From Nitriliruptorales bacterium (GTDB lineage: Bacteria > Actinomycetota > Nitriliruptoria > Euzebyales > JAHELV01): 33,560 nt of DNA. Made by a program: the position numbers and the translations under genes. A model generated the notes under the pieces. That model was not told where the DNA came from and made no database searches. It saw only the letters and a list, made by a program, of their open reading frames with translations. The stretch covers positions 18,073 to 51,632 of the forward strand of contig JAHELV010000014.1 of NCBI GenBank assembly GCA_024644015.1, in the 5' to 3' direction. Position 1 is the first letter of the stretch; each line of letters starts with the position of its first letter. Positions 1 to 6,206 of the stretch are shown here, one piece after another.

Positions 1-135
1 GGCAAGCAGCACGGCATGGTGACCATGGACCAGTCGCTGGCGACGCTGGTGCAACGCGGTCGCGTGACCTACCAGGCGGCGCTGGAGAAGTGCGCCAACG
101 TCGCCGACTTCAATCGTCTGTGCGGCCGCGCGTGA
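1..135 (+). CDS. pilT: Type IV pilus retraction ATPase PilT, C-terminal end (partial)
   Basis: Only the last 44 codons and the TGA stop are inside the window. The visible tail includes GMVTMDQSLATLVQRGRVTYQ followed by a region ending NVADFNRLCGRA. This matches the end of PilT/PilU-type secretion ATPases, where a methionine-rich 'M..SL..L...G.I....A' segment precedes a short basic tail. PilT is the cytoplasmic hexameric ATPase that powers pilus retraction. The next gene, 29 bases downstream, is the platform protein pilC, which supports the assignment. PilB has a similar tail and cannot be excluded from so little sequence. A PilT-like end is favoured by the short SL..LV..G tail and by the usual pilB-pilT-pilC order. 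Confidence 0.75.
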   Translation, partial: GKQHGMVTMDQSLATLVQRGRVTYQAALEKCANVADFNRLCGRA

Positions 136-164
136 CGCGCGGTTCGAGAACGGGGTAAACCAGC

Positions 165-1388
165 ATGGCAACCGCTACCACGTTCGCGTACGTCGTCCGC
201 GATCGCGCCGGCAAGACGAAGGAAGGCACCCTCGAGGCGCCCGACCAGCGAGCCGTGGCCACCAAGCTGCGCGACATGGGGTACGCGCCCGTGTCGATCA
301 CGCGGCAGGGGCAGTCGGCGTTGAAGAGGGACCTGGCGATCCCGGGCTTCAAGCCGAAGGTCGGGTTGAAGGACCTGGCGGTGTTCTCTCGCCAGTTCTC
401 GACCATGATCAACTCGGGCCTGTCGCTCATCCGCGCGTTGAACATTCTGGTCGAGCAGACCGAGAACAAGCGACTGGCCCAGATCCTCGGTGAGGTGCGG
501 ACCGACATCGAGGGCGGCAAAGGCCTGTCGACCAGCCTCGCCGAGCACGAAGAGTTCCCGAAGTTGTTCGTCGCGATGGTCAAGGCCGGTGAAATCGCAG
601 GAATGCTCGACGCCGTGCTGCTGCGGATCGCCGACACGCTGGAAAAGGACCTCGAACTGCGTCGGCGCATCAAATCGGCGATGACCTACCCGGTCGTCGT
701 TCTGATCATGGCGATCCTGCTGACCACTGTCATGCTGATCTTCATCGTGCCGGTCTTCGTGGGGATGTTCGAATCACTCGGCGGCACGTTGCCTCTGCCG
801 ACGCGGGTCCTGTTGGTGCTCTCGTCGATCGTGCGGAACTTCTGGTATATCCTCTTCTTCCTGCCGATCATCGCGTGGCAGGCGTTCAAGTACGGGCGCA
901 AGCAGCCGAAGATCCGCTATCAGCTCGACGTCATCAAGCTGAAGCTGCCGGTCTTCGGGACGTTGTTCCACAAGATCGCACTGTCGCGGTTCACCAGGAA
1001 CTTCGGCAGCCTGCTCCGCGCCGGCGTGCCCATCCTGAGCACGCTCGAGATCACTGCGGAGACGGTGAACAACGGTGTCATCGCCAACGCCGTCGACGAC
1101 GTCAAGGACGCGGTCCGTGAGGGCGACAGCGTCGCTCGCCCGCTCGCCAAGCATGCGGTGTTCCCACCGATGGTCGTGCAGATGATGGCCGTCGGCGAGG
1201 AGACCGGAGCGATGGATGAGATGCTGATGAAGATCTCCGACTTCTACGACGACGAGGTGACGGCGTTGACCGAGTCGCTCACTGCAATGCTCGAGCCGCT
1301 CATGATCGGTGTGCTCGGCGGCATCGTCGGGGCCATGGTCATCGCGCTGTACATGCCGATGTTCAAGATCTTCGAACTCATCAAGTAG
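165..1388 (+). CDS. pilC: Type IV pilus inner-membrane platform protein PilC
   Basis: A 407-residue protein of the PilC/GspF family. It anchors the cytoplasmic motor ATPases (PilB/PilT) and passes their motion to the growing pilin helix. After a short N-terminal region (TFAYVVRDRAGKTKEGTLEA) it has two T2SSF repeats. Each carries the conserved acidic helix: KAGEIAGMLDAVL near residues 139-151 and VGEETGAMDEMLMKI near 342-356. Three hydrophobic segments are visible, about 172-200, 227-242 and 375-400. Length is normal for the family. The ATG start is preceded only by a weak purine stretch, but the N-terminus aligns with known family starts. It lies between pilT and the prepilins, and a strong hairpin follows it. 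Confidence 0.95.
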   Translation: MATATTFAYVVRDRAGKTKEGTLEAPDQRAVATKLRDMGYAPVSITRQGQSALKRDLAIPGFKPKVGLKDLAVFSRQFSTMINSGLSLIRALNILVEQTENKRLAQILGEVRTDIEGGKGLSTSLAEHEEFPKLFVAMVKAGEIAGMLDAVLLRIADTLEKDLELRRRIKSAMTYPVVVLIMAILLTTVMLIFIVPVFVGMFESLGGTLPLPTRVLLVLSSIVRNFWYILFFLPIIAWQAFKYGRKQPKIRYQLDVIKLKLPVFGTLFHKIALSRFTRNFGSLLRAGVPILSTLEITAETVNNGVIANAVDDVKDAVREGDSVARPLAKHAVFPPMVVQMMAVGEETGAMDEMLMKISDFYDDEVTALTESLTAMLEPLMIGVLGGIVGAMVIALYMPMFKIFELIK

Positions 1389-1410
1389 ACACGAACGAAA
1401 CGTTGCGACT

Positions 1411-1440
1411 GGTGCGCACCCGCCATCGCGGGTGCGCACC
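1411..1440 (+). terminator. Rho-independent-type hairpin after pilC
   Basis: The arms GGTGCGCACCCGC (1411-1423) and GCGGGTGCGCACC (1428-1440) form a perfect 13-bp stem with the loop CATC. It starts 22 bases after the pilC stop. No T-run follows, which is common for terminators of high-GC actinobacteria. It separates pilT-pilC from the prepilin gene, which therefore needs its own promoter. Confidence 0.75.
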
Positions 1441-1459
1441 GCTGTGTAGAGAGACATAC

Positions 1460-1477
1460 ATACTCAATAGTGAGTAT
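1460..1477. promoter_or_regulatory. AT-rich palindrome upstream of the first prepilin gene
   Basis: ATACTCA (1460-1466) and TGAGTAT (1471-1477) are perfect inverted arms around ATAG. The element sits in the most AT-rich patch of the intergenic region, between the pilC terminator and the pilin leader, where a promoter is expected. It could be an operator or part of the promoter. No clear -35/-10 pair could be fixed, so the role is inferred from position only. Confidence 0.4.
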
Positions 1478-1519
1478 CTGCTGAGCGAGCGCTTAGGCAC
1501 CTAGGGCGGGGGACGACAG

Positions 1520-1584
1520 GACCGGCGTAAACAATGCAAGCGGCAGGCGTCAGGAACTGCCGAAAGCCTTCCGACTTGCAGGTC
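1520..1584 (+). ncRNA. Candidate structured 5' leader RNA of the major pilin gene (possible pseudoknot)
   Basis: The leader can fold into a nested structure. The outer pair is GACC (1520-1523) with GGTC (1581-1584). Stacked on it is TGCAAG (1535-1540) with CTTGCA (1575-1580). Inside lies the hairpin CGGCAG (1541-1546)/CTGCCG (1557-1562). Its loop bases GGAA (1553-1556) can pair with TTCC (1569-1572) just downstream, giving an H-type pseudoknot. An 11-nt bulge, GGCGTAAACAA, remains in the 5' strand. This degree of interlocking complementarity suggests a functional RNA, possibly a riboswitch. By eye it does not satisfy the c-di-GMP-I or c-di-GMP-II consensus, so the class is unknown. The pairing was worked out by hand and not by energy calculation. 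Confidence 0.4.
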
Positions 1585-1590
1585 AAACGA

Positions 1591-1604
1591 GCACCAGGAG
1601 GTGC
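1591..1604 (+). promoter_or_regulatory. Shine-Dalgarno-sequestering hairpin of the first prepilin gene
   Basis: GCACC (1591-1595) and GGTGC (1600-1604) pair around the loop AGGA. A near-perfect SD, AGGAGG (1596-1601), lies across the loop and 3' arm. The TTG start at 1608 follows six bases later. When folded, the hairpin hides half of the ribosome-binding site. It follows the structured leader directly, so it is a natural expression platform for translational control. Confidence 0.5.
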
Positions 1605-1607
1605 GTT

Positions 1608-2003
1608 TTGTTCCTCGCAATTCGTAAGCGTCTGGACGAGCGTGAAGACGGGTTCACCCTGATCGAGCTGCTCGTCGTCGTGATCATCATCGGGATCCTG
1701 GCGGCTATCGCAATCCCGGCCTTCCTGAACCAGCGCACGAGCGCATGGCAGGCTTCGGTCGAGTCGGACGTCCGCAACGCGGCGATCGACATGGAGACCG
1801 CCGCCACCCAGAACGGCGGCAACTACCCGGCCGCGCTGCCGGGGACGGTGCAGACGTCCGCCAACGTCGCGCTGGCGCTGGACGGTACCAGCAACGCGAA
1901 CCAGTTCTGCATCGTTGGCACGCACGCCAGCATCGGCGCAGCCAGCGCGTGGTTCGACAGTGACCAGGGAGGGCTCGAGACCGGCGGTGGAGGCGGCTGC
2001 TAG
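1608..2003 (+). CDS. pilA: Type IV prepilin (first pilin, PilA-like)
   Basis: A 131-residue type IV prepilin. A short charged leader of 15 residues ends in glycine (G15), and mature pilin begins at F16. The sequence FTLIELLVVVIIIGILAAIA is the classic N-methylated assembly helix, with the conserved glutamate at mature position 5 (E20). The prepilin peptidase is expected to cut between G15 and F16. The C-terminal part has only two cysteines, C101 and the last residue C131, likely bridging the D-region loop. Glycine-rich residues precede the final Cys. The start is TTG, chosen because AGGAGG lies six bases upstream and because it gives a normal leader. Expression is probably controlled by the leader RNA and the SD hairpin described here. 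A strong hairpin follows the stop. Confidence 0.93.
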   Translation: MFLAIRKRLDEREDGFTLIELLVVVIIIGILAAIAIPAFLNQRTSAWQASVESDVRNAAIDMETAATQNGGNYPAALPGTVQTSANVALALDGTSNANQFCIVGTHASIGAASAWFDSDQGGLETGGGGGC

Positions 2004-2018
2004 CTGAGCCTCACCCCT

Positions 2019-2051
2019 CGAGGCCGGCGGTTCCTGGAACCGCCGGCCTCG
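2019..2051 (+). terminator. Strong hairpin between the two prepilin genes
   Basis: Complementary arms 2019-2034 and 2036-2051 (including GAGGCCGGCGGTTCC and its exact complement) form an almost uninterrupted 16-bp stem; the real loop would take up the innermost bases. It starts 16 bases after the stop of the first pilin gene and is followed by GCTCGTTGTC without a clear T-run. It probably ends or attenuates the first pilin transcript, which would make the second pilin less abundant. Confidence 0.7.
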
Positions 2052-2094
2052 CTCGTTGTCCCCCAACGCACAACTCGTCCGAAGGTGGCCCACC

Positions 2095-2454
2095 GTGTCA
2101 GACAACTCCGCAGGATTCACGCTCATCGAGACCCTGGTCGTCGTCATCATCGTCGGTGTGCTCGCGGCGATCGCCATCCCGCAGTTCCTGCGCCAGCGCG
2201 AAGAGGCGTGGCAGGGCGCCGTGAACTCGGACCTCCGCAACGCCGCGCTCGAGGTCGCGCTCGAGGCCGCCAACAACGGCGGCCAGTATCCGCTGGTCCT
2301 CCCCGCGTCGATCGTCACGTCGCCGAATGTGGCGGTCACGTTCGGGGCCGGCGCGACGGCGGCACGGATCTGCCTCAAGGGCGACCACACGGCGCTTGCC
2401 GCCAGCACCTACTACGACAGCGACGCGGGTGGTCTGACCAACGCCGCCTGTTGA
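2095..2454 (+). CDS. Second type IV prepilin
   Basis: A 119-residue prepilin closely related to its upstream neighbour. The leader is MSDNSAG, cut after G7, and mature pilin starts FTLIETLVVVIIVGVLAAIA with Glu at mature position 5. As in the first pilin, two cysteines (C93 and the terminal C119) could close a C-terminal loop. Shared features such as AIP-FL-QR, SD-RNAA and NNGG.YP indicate a tandem gene duplication. The GTG start at 2095 is preferred because GAAGGTGG (2081-2088) lies six bases before it and gives a short leader. A TTG at 2056 would add 13 residues, but it lies five bases after the terminator stem and lacks an SD. It may be a second major pilin or a minor pilin; the sequence does not decide. 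Confidence 0.9.
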   Translation: MSDNSAGFTLIETLVVVIIVGVLAAIAIPQFLRQREEAWQGAVNSDLRNAALEVALEAANNGGQYPLVLPASIVTSPNVAVTFGAGATAARICLKGDHTALAASTYYDSDAGGLTNAAC

Positions 2455-2680
2455 GGGCCCAGTCCGACCGTTCGCGTGCCTCGAGCAGCGCCAACGGTGG
2501 ACGCGCGGGCTGTTGTCCGCGGCGGTGTGGTCGATCGGCACCAAGTGCTCAAGAGTCGACCTGCGATGACGACAGGGAACGGTGATCCGCCCAGTGGTTG
2601 ATGAGCACCGTGCGTACACACGCGATGGGTGGGACACAGAGCACCACCCGATGCGATCAGCGTCTCGAGAGGAATCAGTT

Positions 2681-2896
2681 GTGTCGAGCCAATCTTCGAT
2701 GCCACGCGAGCGGCTACTGACCGTTGCCGAGGTCGCTGACCACATGCGTGTGTCCAGCATGACCGTGTACCGCCTCATCAAGGCGGGCTCGCTCAAGGCC
2801 GTGCGGGTCGGCAAGAACTACCGGATCCGCACCAGCGACCTCGACGCGTACCTGCGGTCGTCGAGCGTCGACTCGCACGATGCGGAGCGCGCCTGA
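2681..2896 (+). CDS. Small excisionase-family helix-turn-helix DNA-binding protein
   Basis: A 71-residue protein made almost entirely of one winged-helix/HTH_17 domain (MerR/excisionase superfamily). It reads LLTVAEVADHMRVSSMTVYR, then a segment with IKAGSLKAVRVGKNYRIR and a second helix, SDLDAYLRS. The first helix pair contacts the DNA groove in this family. The GTG start at 2681 is chosen because GAGAGGAA (2667-2674) lies six bases upstream; GTG at 2582 would add 33 residues of unconserved sequence. Its stop overlaps the pilM start by ATGA, so it is translated with the pilus assembly genes and may regulate pilin or pilus expression; that role is inferred. The 226 bases before it, after the second pilin, hold no gene or clear promoter that I can identify. 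Confidence 0.85.
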   Translation: MSSQSSMPRERLLTVAEVADHMRVSSMTVYRLIKAGSLKAVRVGKNYRIRTSDLDAYLRSSSVDSHDAERA

Positions 2897-4059
2897 TGTC
2901 CGCGCCGATCGGGCTGGACATCGGATCGAGCGGCGTGAGGGCCGCTCAGGTCCGTCACGGGCGCAACGGCACGTCGCTCGAGCGCTTCGGTGAGGTGATG
3001 CTGCCCACCGGATCGGTCCGCGACGGCGAGATCGTCGACCCCGAGGTCGTCGTCACCGCGCTCCGGGAGCTGTGGAAGTCGGCGAAGCTGAAGGGCCGCG
3101 AGGTCTCGGTTGGACTCGCCAACCAGCAGGTCGTGGTGCGCCGACTTGATCTGCCGTACATGACGGAGAGCGAGCTGCGGTCGTCCCTGCCGATGCAGGT
3201 GGACGGACTGATCCCGATCCCGGTCGACGAGGCGGTGCTCGACTTCTGCTATCTCGGCGAGCGGGAAGGCGAGGAAGGCGAACGCATCGTGCGTGTCATG
3301 GTCGTCGCCGCGCTGCGCACGATGGTCAACGAGTTGCTGGCGGTCGTGCGCAGCGCCAAGCTCGACCCGGTCGGCATCGACCTCGACGCGTTCGCGGCGC
3401 TGAGAAGCCTGACGCCGCCCGACGTCCTGTCCGAGCCGACCACCGAACTGCTGGTCGACGTCGGTGGCACCGTGACCGACCTCGTCGTGCACAAGAACGG
3501 CGTACCGCACTTCGTCCGAACGGTGCTGTTCGGTGGTCAGGGCATGACGGCGATGCTGGCCGATCGGCTGGACCTCGAGCTCGCCGAAGCCGAGCGCCTC
3601 AAGCTGGAAATGGCCGCAACCGATGCCGCGCTGGTGGCCAACGGTTCAGTGCCGCTCATGGCGCACCACGACGTCGCGGCTGCGCAGGACGAACCCACCT
3701 CGCCGGTGACCCAGGACACCGAGGCGTCGGTCCCTGAGGACGACGGACCCGGCGACGATGACGCGGCGGACATTGTCCGCACGCAGACGCGGCGGTTGAT
3801 CAACGAGATCAAAGGCTCGATCGACTACTGCGCCTCGCAGCAGGACATCCCGTCGATCGAGCAGGTCGTGCTGACCGGCGGCGCGAGCCAGTGGCCGGGT
3901 CTCGCGGAGACGATGGCCGACGAGCTCGGCCTGGACATCGCGACCGGGTCGCCTCTGACCATGGTTGGCATCGGCAGTGGCGTCAGCGAGGACGAGCTGG
4001 CGATGGCGGCGCCCCGGCTTGCGGTGGCTGTCGGCCTCGCACTTGGAGTAGACCAATGA
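2896..4059 (+). CDS. pilM: Type IV pilus assembly protein PilM (actin-like ATPase)
   Basis: A 387-residue cytoplasmic protein with the actin/FtsA fold that binds the N-terminus of PilN and helps build the alignment subcomplex. Visible nucleotide-binding motifs are GLDIGSSGVRAAQV at the N-terminus (phosphate 1), LLVDVGGTVTDLVV near 185-198 (phosphate 2) and VVLTGGASQWPGL near 324-336 (adenosine). SVGLANQQVVVRRLDLP matches the PilM-specific subdomain. An acidic, low-complexity insertion of about 35-40 residues (roughly 254-294, containing PEDDGPGDDDAAD) interrupts the second half and is not typical. The ATG overlaps the HTH gene stop, and its own stop overlaps pilN by ATGA. Confidence 0.92.
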   Translation: MSAPIGLDIGSSGVRAAQVRHGRNGTSLERFGEVMLPTGSVRDGEIVDPEVVVTALRELWKSAKLKGREVSVGLANQQVVVRRLDLPYMTESELRSSLPMQVDGLIPIPVDEAVLDFCYLGEREGEEGERIVRVMVVAALRTMVNELLAVVRSAKLDPVGIDLDAFAALRSLTPPDVLSEPTTELLVDVGGTVTDLVVHKNGVPHFVRTVLFGGQGMTAMLADRLDLELAEAERLKLEMAATDAALVANGSVPLMAHHDVAAAQDEPTSPVTQDTEASVPEDDGPGDDDAADIVRTQTRRLINEIKGSIDYCASQQDIPSIEQVVLTGGASQWPGLAETMADELGLDIATGSPLTMVGIGSGVSEDELAMAAPRLAVAVGLALGVDQ

Positions 4060-4799
4060 GCGAGTCATTCGAACCGCTGGACGACGAAACCGCCCAGCTG
4101 CCGTCCGCCGCCGACACCGCTGCGGTGACGCGGGTTGCACGGGTCAACCTGCTGCCGGCCGAGATCGGTGTCGAGCGCCGCCAGCGCCGGATCGCCAAGT
4201 TCGCGGCCGGCCTCCTGGCCGCGTATGTCCTCGCGCTCGGCGGGCTCTACGCACTCAAGGTGGGTGACGTCAACGACGCACGCGCCGAACGCGACGAGAC
4301 CGACCGCCAGGTCGCCCTGCTGCGCACCGAGGTCGAGTCGCTCGCCGAGTATCAGAAGCTGCTCGACACGGTCGAGAACCGGGAGACACTGCTGACGGCC
4401 GCGATGGACAAGGAGCTGTCCTGGGCACGCATCCTCGGTGACCTGGCCCTCTCGTTCGACCGCCAGGCATCGCTGATCGGGCTCACCGGTGAGTCCACCG
4501 AGCCCGGGGTCTCCTCCGACGGCGCCGTCGCCGACACGGACGCCGTGTTCGACATGGGCGATCCCGTCGCGAAGGTCGACTTCACCGGTTACTCCGTCGA
4601 CCGGTTCGCTCCAGGTGTCGAAGAGGTGCTCGCCACGTTCGACGACGCCAACGGCTTCTACGACAGCTACCTGTCGACAGCCGGCGAAGAGGAACGCGGC
4701 ACCAGCAATGTCACCAACTTCATCGGTCGCGTACAGCTCGACGAGCGGGCCTACACCAACCGGTACGACGACGGACTTCCCGAGGAGAGCGTGCGATGA
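4056..4799 (+). CDS. pilN: Type IV pilus assembly protein PilN
   Basis: A 247-residue bitopic membrane protein. The N-terminal cytoplasmic segment carries the NLLP motif (residues 31-34) by which PilN docks into PilM. One membrane segment follows at about 49-67 (AGLLAAYVLALGGLYAL). A coiled coil comes next, about 70-110 (DARAERDETDRQVALLRTE), then an extracytoplasmic ferredoxin-like domain. The cytoplasmic part before NLLP is longer and more acidic than in proteobacterial PilN. The start is fixed by the ATGA overlap with pilM. The stop overlaps pilO by ATGA. PilN pairs with PilO to form the periplasmic or cell-wall-side part of the assembly platform. Confidence 0.9.
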   Translation: MSESFEPLDDETAQLPSAADTAAVTRVARVNLLPAEIGVERRQRRIAKFAAGLLAAYVLALGGLYALKVGDVNDARAERDETDRQVALLRTEVESLAEYQKLLDTVENRETLLTAAMDKELSWARILGDLALSFDRQASLIGLTGESTEPGVSSDGAVADTDAVFDMGDPVAKVDFTGYSVDRFAPGVEEVLATFDDANGFYDSYLSTAGEEERGTSNVTNFIGRVQLDERAYTNRYDDGLPEESVR

Positions 4800-5494
4800 C
4801 TCGCCGAGCCCCCCTGTTGGCTGCGCTCGCAGCCATACTGCTCACGGTCGCGTGGTGGTACCTGCTCTACCAGCCCCGGCGTGTCGAGCAGGCCGAGTTC
4901 ACCGAGCAGACCGCGCAGCTCGAAGCCGAGCGCGACCAGTTGCAGTCGCAGATCGCTGTGCTGCGTGAGGTCGAGGAGAACGAGGAGGACTACCGTTCCC
5001 AGCTCGTGCGGCTGCGCGACTACATCCCGGACGATCCAGGTCAGCCAAAGGCCCTGCGGTCACTACAGCAGGCCGCCGACGCCTCCGGTGTCGAGATCGC
5101 ACTGCTGACCTTCGCCGAACCCGAGCCGGTCGAGGACGCACCGGAGACGAACAAAGACCTGACAGCGCTGGCCCGCATCCCGACGCAGATGACCGTCACC
5201 GGCAGCTACTTCCAGGTCGTCGATCTGCTGCGCCGGATCGAGGTCGACCTGGCACGTGCCGTCAAGGTCGAGACCGTGACGATGGCCGAGGAAGCGGAGC
5301 AGTCCTTTCCCGACCTGACCGTCACGGCCATCGGCCACATCTTCTCGGTGCTGCCGGTGCTCGAGGCCGGCGCCGACGTCGAAGTCGTCGGGCCTGACGG
5401 TACGCCGTCGGAGGGTCCCAGTGAGGCCGCGTCAGACCAGGCCAGCCCCGCGCCGGCCGAGTCCGAGACGCCCGCCGGGGAGGGAACATCGTGA
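4796..5494 (+). CDS. pilO: Type IV pilus assembly protein PilO
   Basis: A 232-residue protein with one membrane segment at about 7-24 (LLAALAAILLTVAWWYLLY). A coiled coil follows at about 30-68 (EQTAQLEAERDQLQSQIA). The extracytoplasmic domain contains the PilO signature TVTGSYFQVVDLLRRIE, found where PilO proteins carry 'G.Y..l..Fl..L'. The C-terminal 40 residues are a Pro/Ser/Glu/Ala-rich tail (for example SEGPSEAASDQASPAPAES), likely disordered. It forms heterodimers with PilN. ATGA links it to pilN and GTGA to the next gene, so the four assembly proteins are tightly coupled. Confidence 0.88.
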   Translation: MTRRAPLLAALAAILLTVAWWYLLYQPRRVEQAEFTEQTAQLEAERDQLQSQIAVLREVEENEEDYRSQLVRLRDYIPDDPGQPKALRSLQQAADASGVEIALLTFAEPEPVEDAPETNKDLTALARIPTQMTVTGSYFQVVDLLRRIEVDLARAVKVETVTMAEEAEQSFPDLTVTAIGHIFSVLPVLEAGADVEVVGPDGTPSEGPSEAASDQASPAPAESETPAGEGTS

Positions 5495-6123
5495 GCACCG
5501 CACCGACTGAGCAGTCCCGCGTGAGCCGACCACTGCTGATCGGCCTGGGCGTCATCGCGGTCGCGGCAGTGGCGTATCTGGCACTGACCCAGCTCGGCGG
5601 TGGTGCCGAGCAGGACAGCGCCGACGGCGCCGAACCTGCGGTGGCCGCGTCCGAAACCGCAGAGGAATCCGAGGCGGCGGTCGAGCCCGCGGAACGCGGC
5701 TCCGAGGTCGCCGCGGTCGAGCCGACGTTCGAGGTCTTCGACGCCCGCGACCCGTTCGAGCAACTGGTCGCGGACACCACTGCGACCGACGCGACCGTCG
5801 GCACGACAGTTCCGACCGCGACCACACCGGTCGACGGCACCCAACCGGCCAGCTCGACCACACCGGTCGACGGAACGCAACCGGCGAGCGGCGACCCGTC
5901 GCAGACCACCGTCGGCGCGACCACCATCCTGCTCGAGGACGTGTTCACCGTCGGTGGTGTCGAGACGGCACTCATCGTGGTGGACAACAAGGGCTTCGAG
6001 GCGGTCGCCGGCGACACCGTCGCGGGAGAAGTGACCGTCCTCGACATCGCCCGCAACTGCGCCACGATGCGTTTCGAGGACCGGCGGTTCATCCTGTGCG
6101 AAGGTGAGCGGGTTCAGAAGTAG
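5491..6123 (+). CDS. PilP/GspC-like pilus assembly protein with N-terminal membrane anchor
   Basis: A 210-residue protein with one membrane segment at about 14-33 (PLLIGLGVIAVAAVAYLAL). A long Ala/Glu/Thr-rich linker follows, then a small beta-rich C-terminal domain (about 145-208). The motif DARDPFEQL near 84-92 resembles the RDPF motif of PilP and GspC. The domain ending VAGDTVAGEVTVLDI...RRFILCEGE resembles the homology-region domain that contacts the secretin in diderm systems. There is no lipobox, unlike proteobacterial PilP. The linker carries two copies of a 12-residue repeat (TTPVDGTQPAS), encoded by a 36-bp direct repeat starting at 5821. Overlap with pilO by GTGA and the position in the order M-N-O-P support the call. 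No secretin gene lies in this window. A terminator follows. Confidence 0.65.
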   Translation: MSTAPTEQSRVSRPLLIGLGVIAVAAVAYLALTQLGGGAEQDSADGAEPAVAASETAEESEAAVEPAERGSEVAAVEPTFEVFDARDPFEQLVADTTATDATVGTTVPTATTPVDGTQPASSTTPVDGTQPASGDPSQTTVGATTILLEDVFTVGGVETALIVVDNKGFEAVAGDTVAGEVTVLDIARNCATMRFEDRRFILCEGERVQK

Positions 6124-6132
6124 CGCCCCGGC

Positions 6133-6175
6133 CATGCGGACCGGCGCCGGCATCCTGCCGGCGCCGGTCCGTATG
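6133..6175 (+). terminator. Strong terminator-type hairpin ending the pilus operon
   Basis: Arms 6133-6152 and 6156-6175 are complementary over 20 pairs with one G-U pair. The core GGACCGGCGCCGGCA (6138-6152) matches its complement exactly around the loop TCC. It begins 10 bases after the stop of the PilP-like gene. No T-run follows. It separates the pilus operon from aroC. Confidence 0.8.
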
Positions 6176-6190
6176 CGGCGTCACGACTGC

Positions 6191-6196
6191 TACGGT
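6191..6196 (+). promoter_or_regulatory. Candidate -10 element of aroC
   Basis: TACGGT lies 10 bases before the aroC ATG, in the sequence CTGCTACGGT that recurs exactly at the well-supported pyrR promoter. It would place transcription start near 6203, so the mRNA would be almost leaderless. No good -35 hexamer is visible at the right distance. Confidence 0.4.
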
Positions 6197-6206
6197 GCGG
6201 TGAGCC

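Noticed and set aside
1520-1600. c-di-GMP riboswitch (class I or II) before the pilin gene
   Set aside because: Short stretches such as AAACAATG, CGAAAGCC and TTCCGAC recall these classes. The tetraloop-receptor and the second conserved stem of class I, and the full GGGC and AACCGACC parts of class II, are not present. Kept only as an unclassified structured leader.
2056-2094. TTG 2056 as start of the second prepilin
   Set aside because: It lies five bases after the terminator stem and lacks an SD. GTG 2095 has GAAGGTGG at six bases and a normal short leader.
2455-2680. Regulatory RNA or promoter before the HTH gene
   Set aside because: Only a weak 5-bp inverted repeat (CGCGG/CCGCG near 2504-2521) and no well-spaced -35/-10 pair were found.
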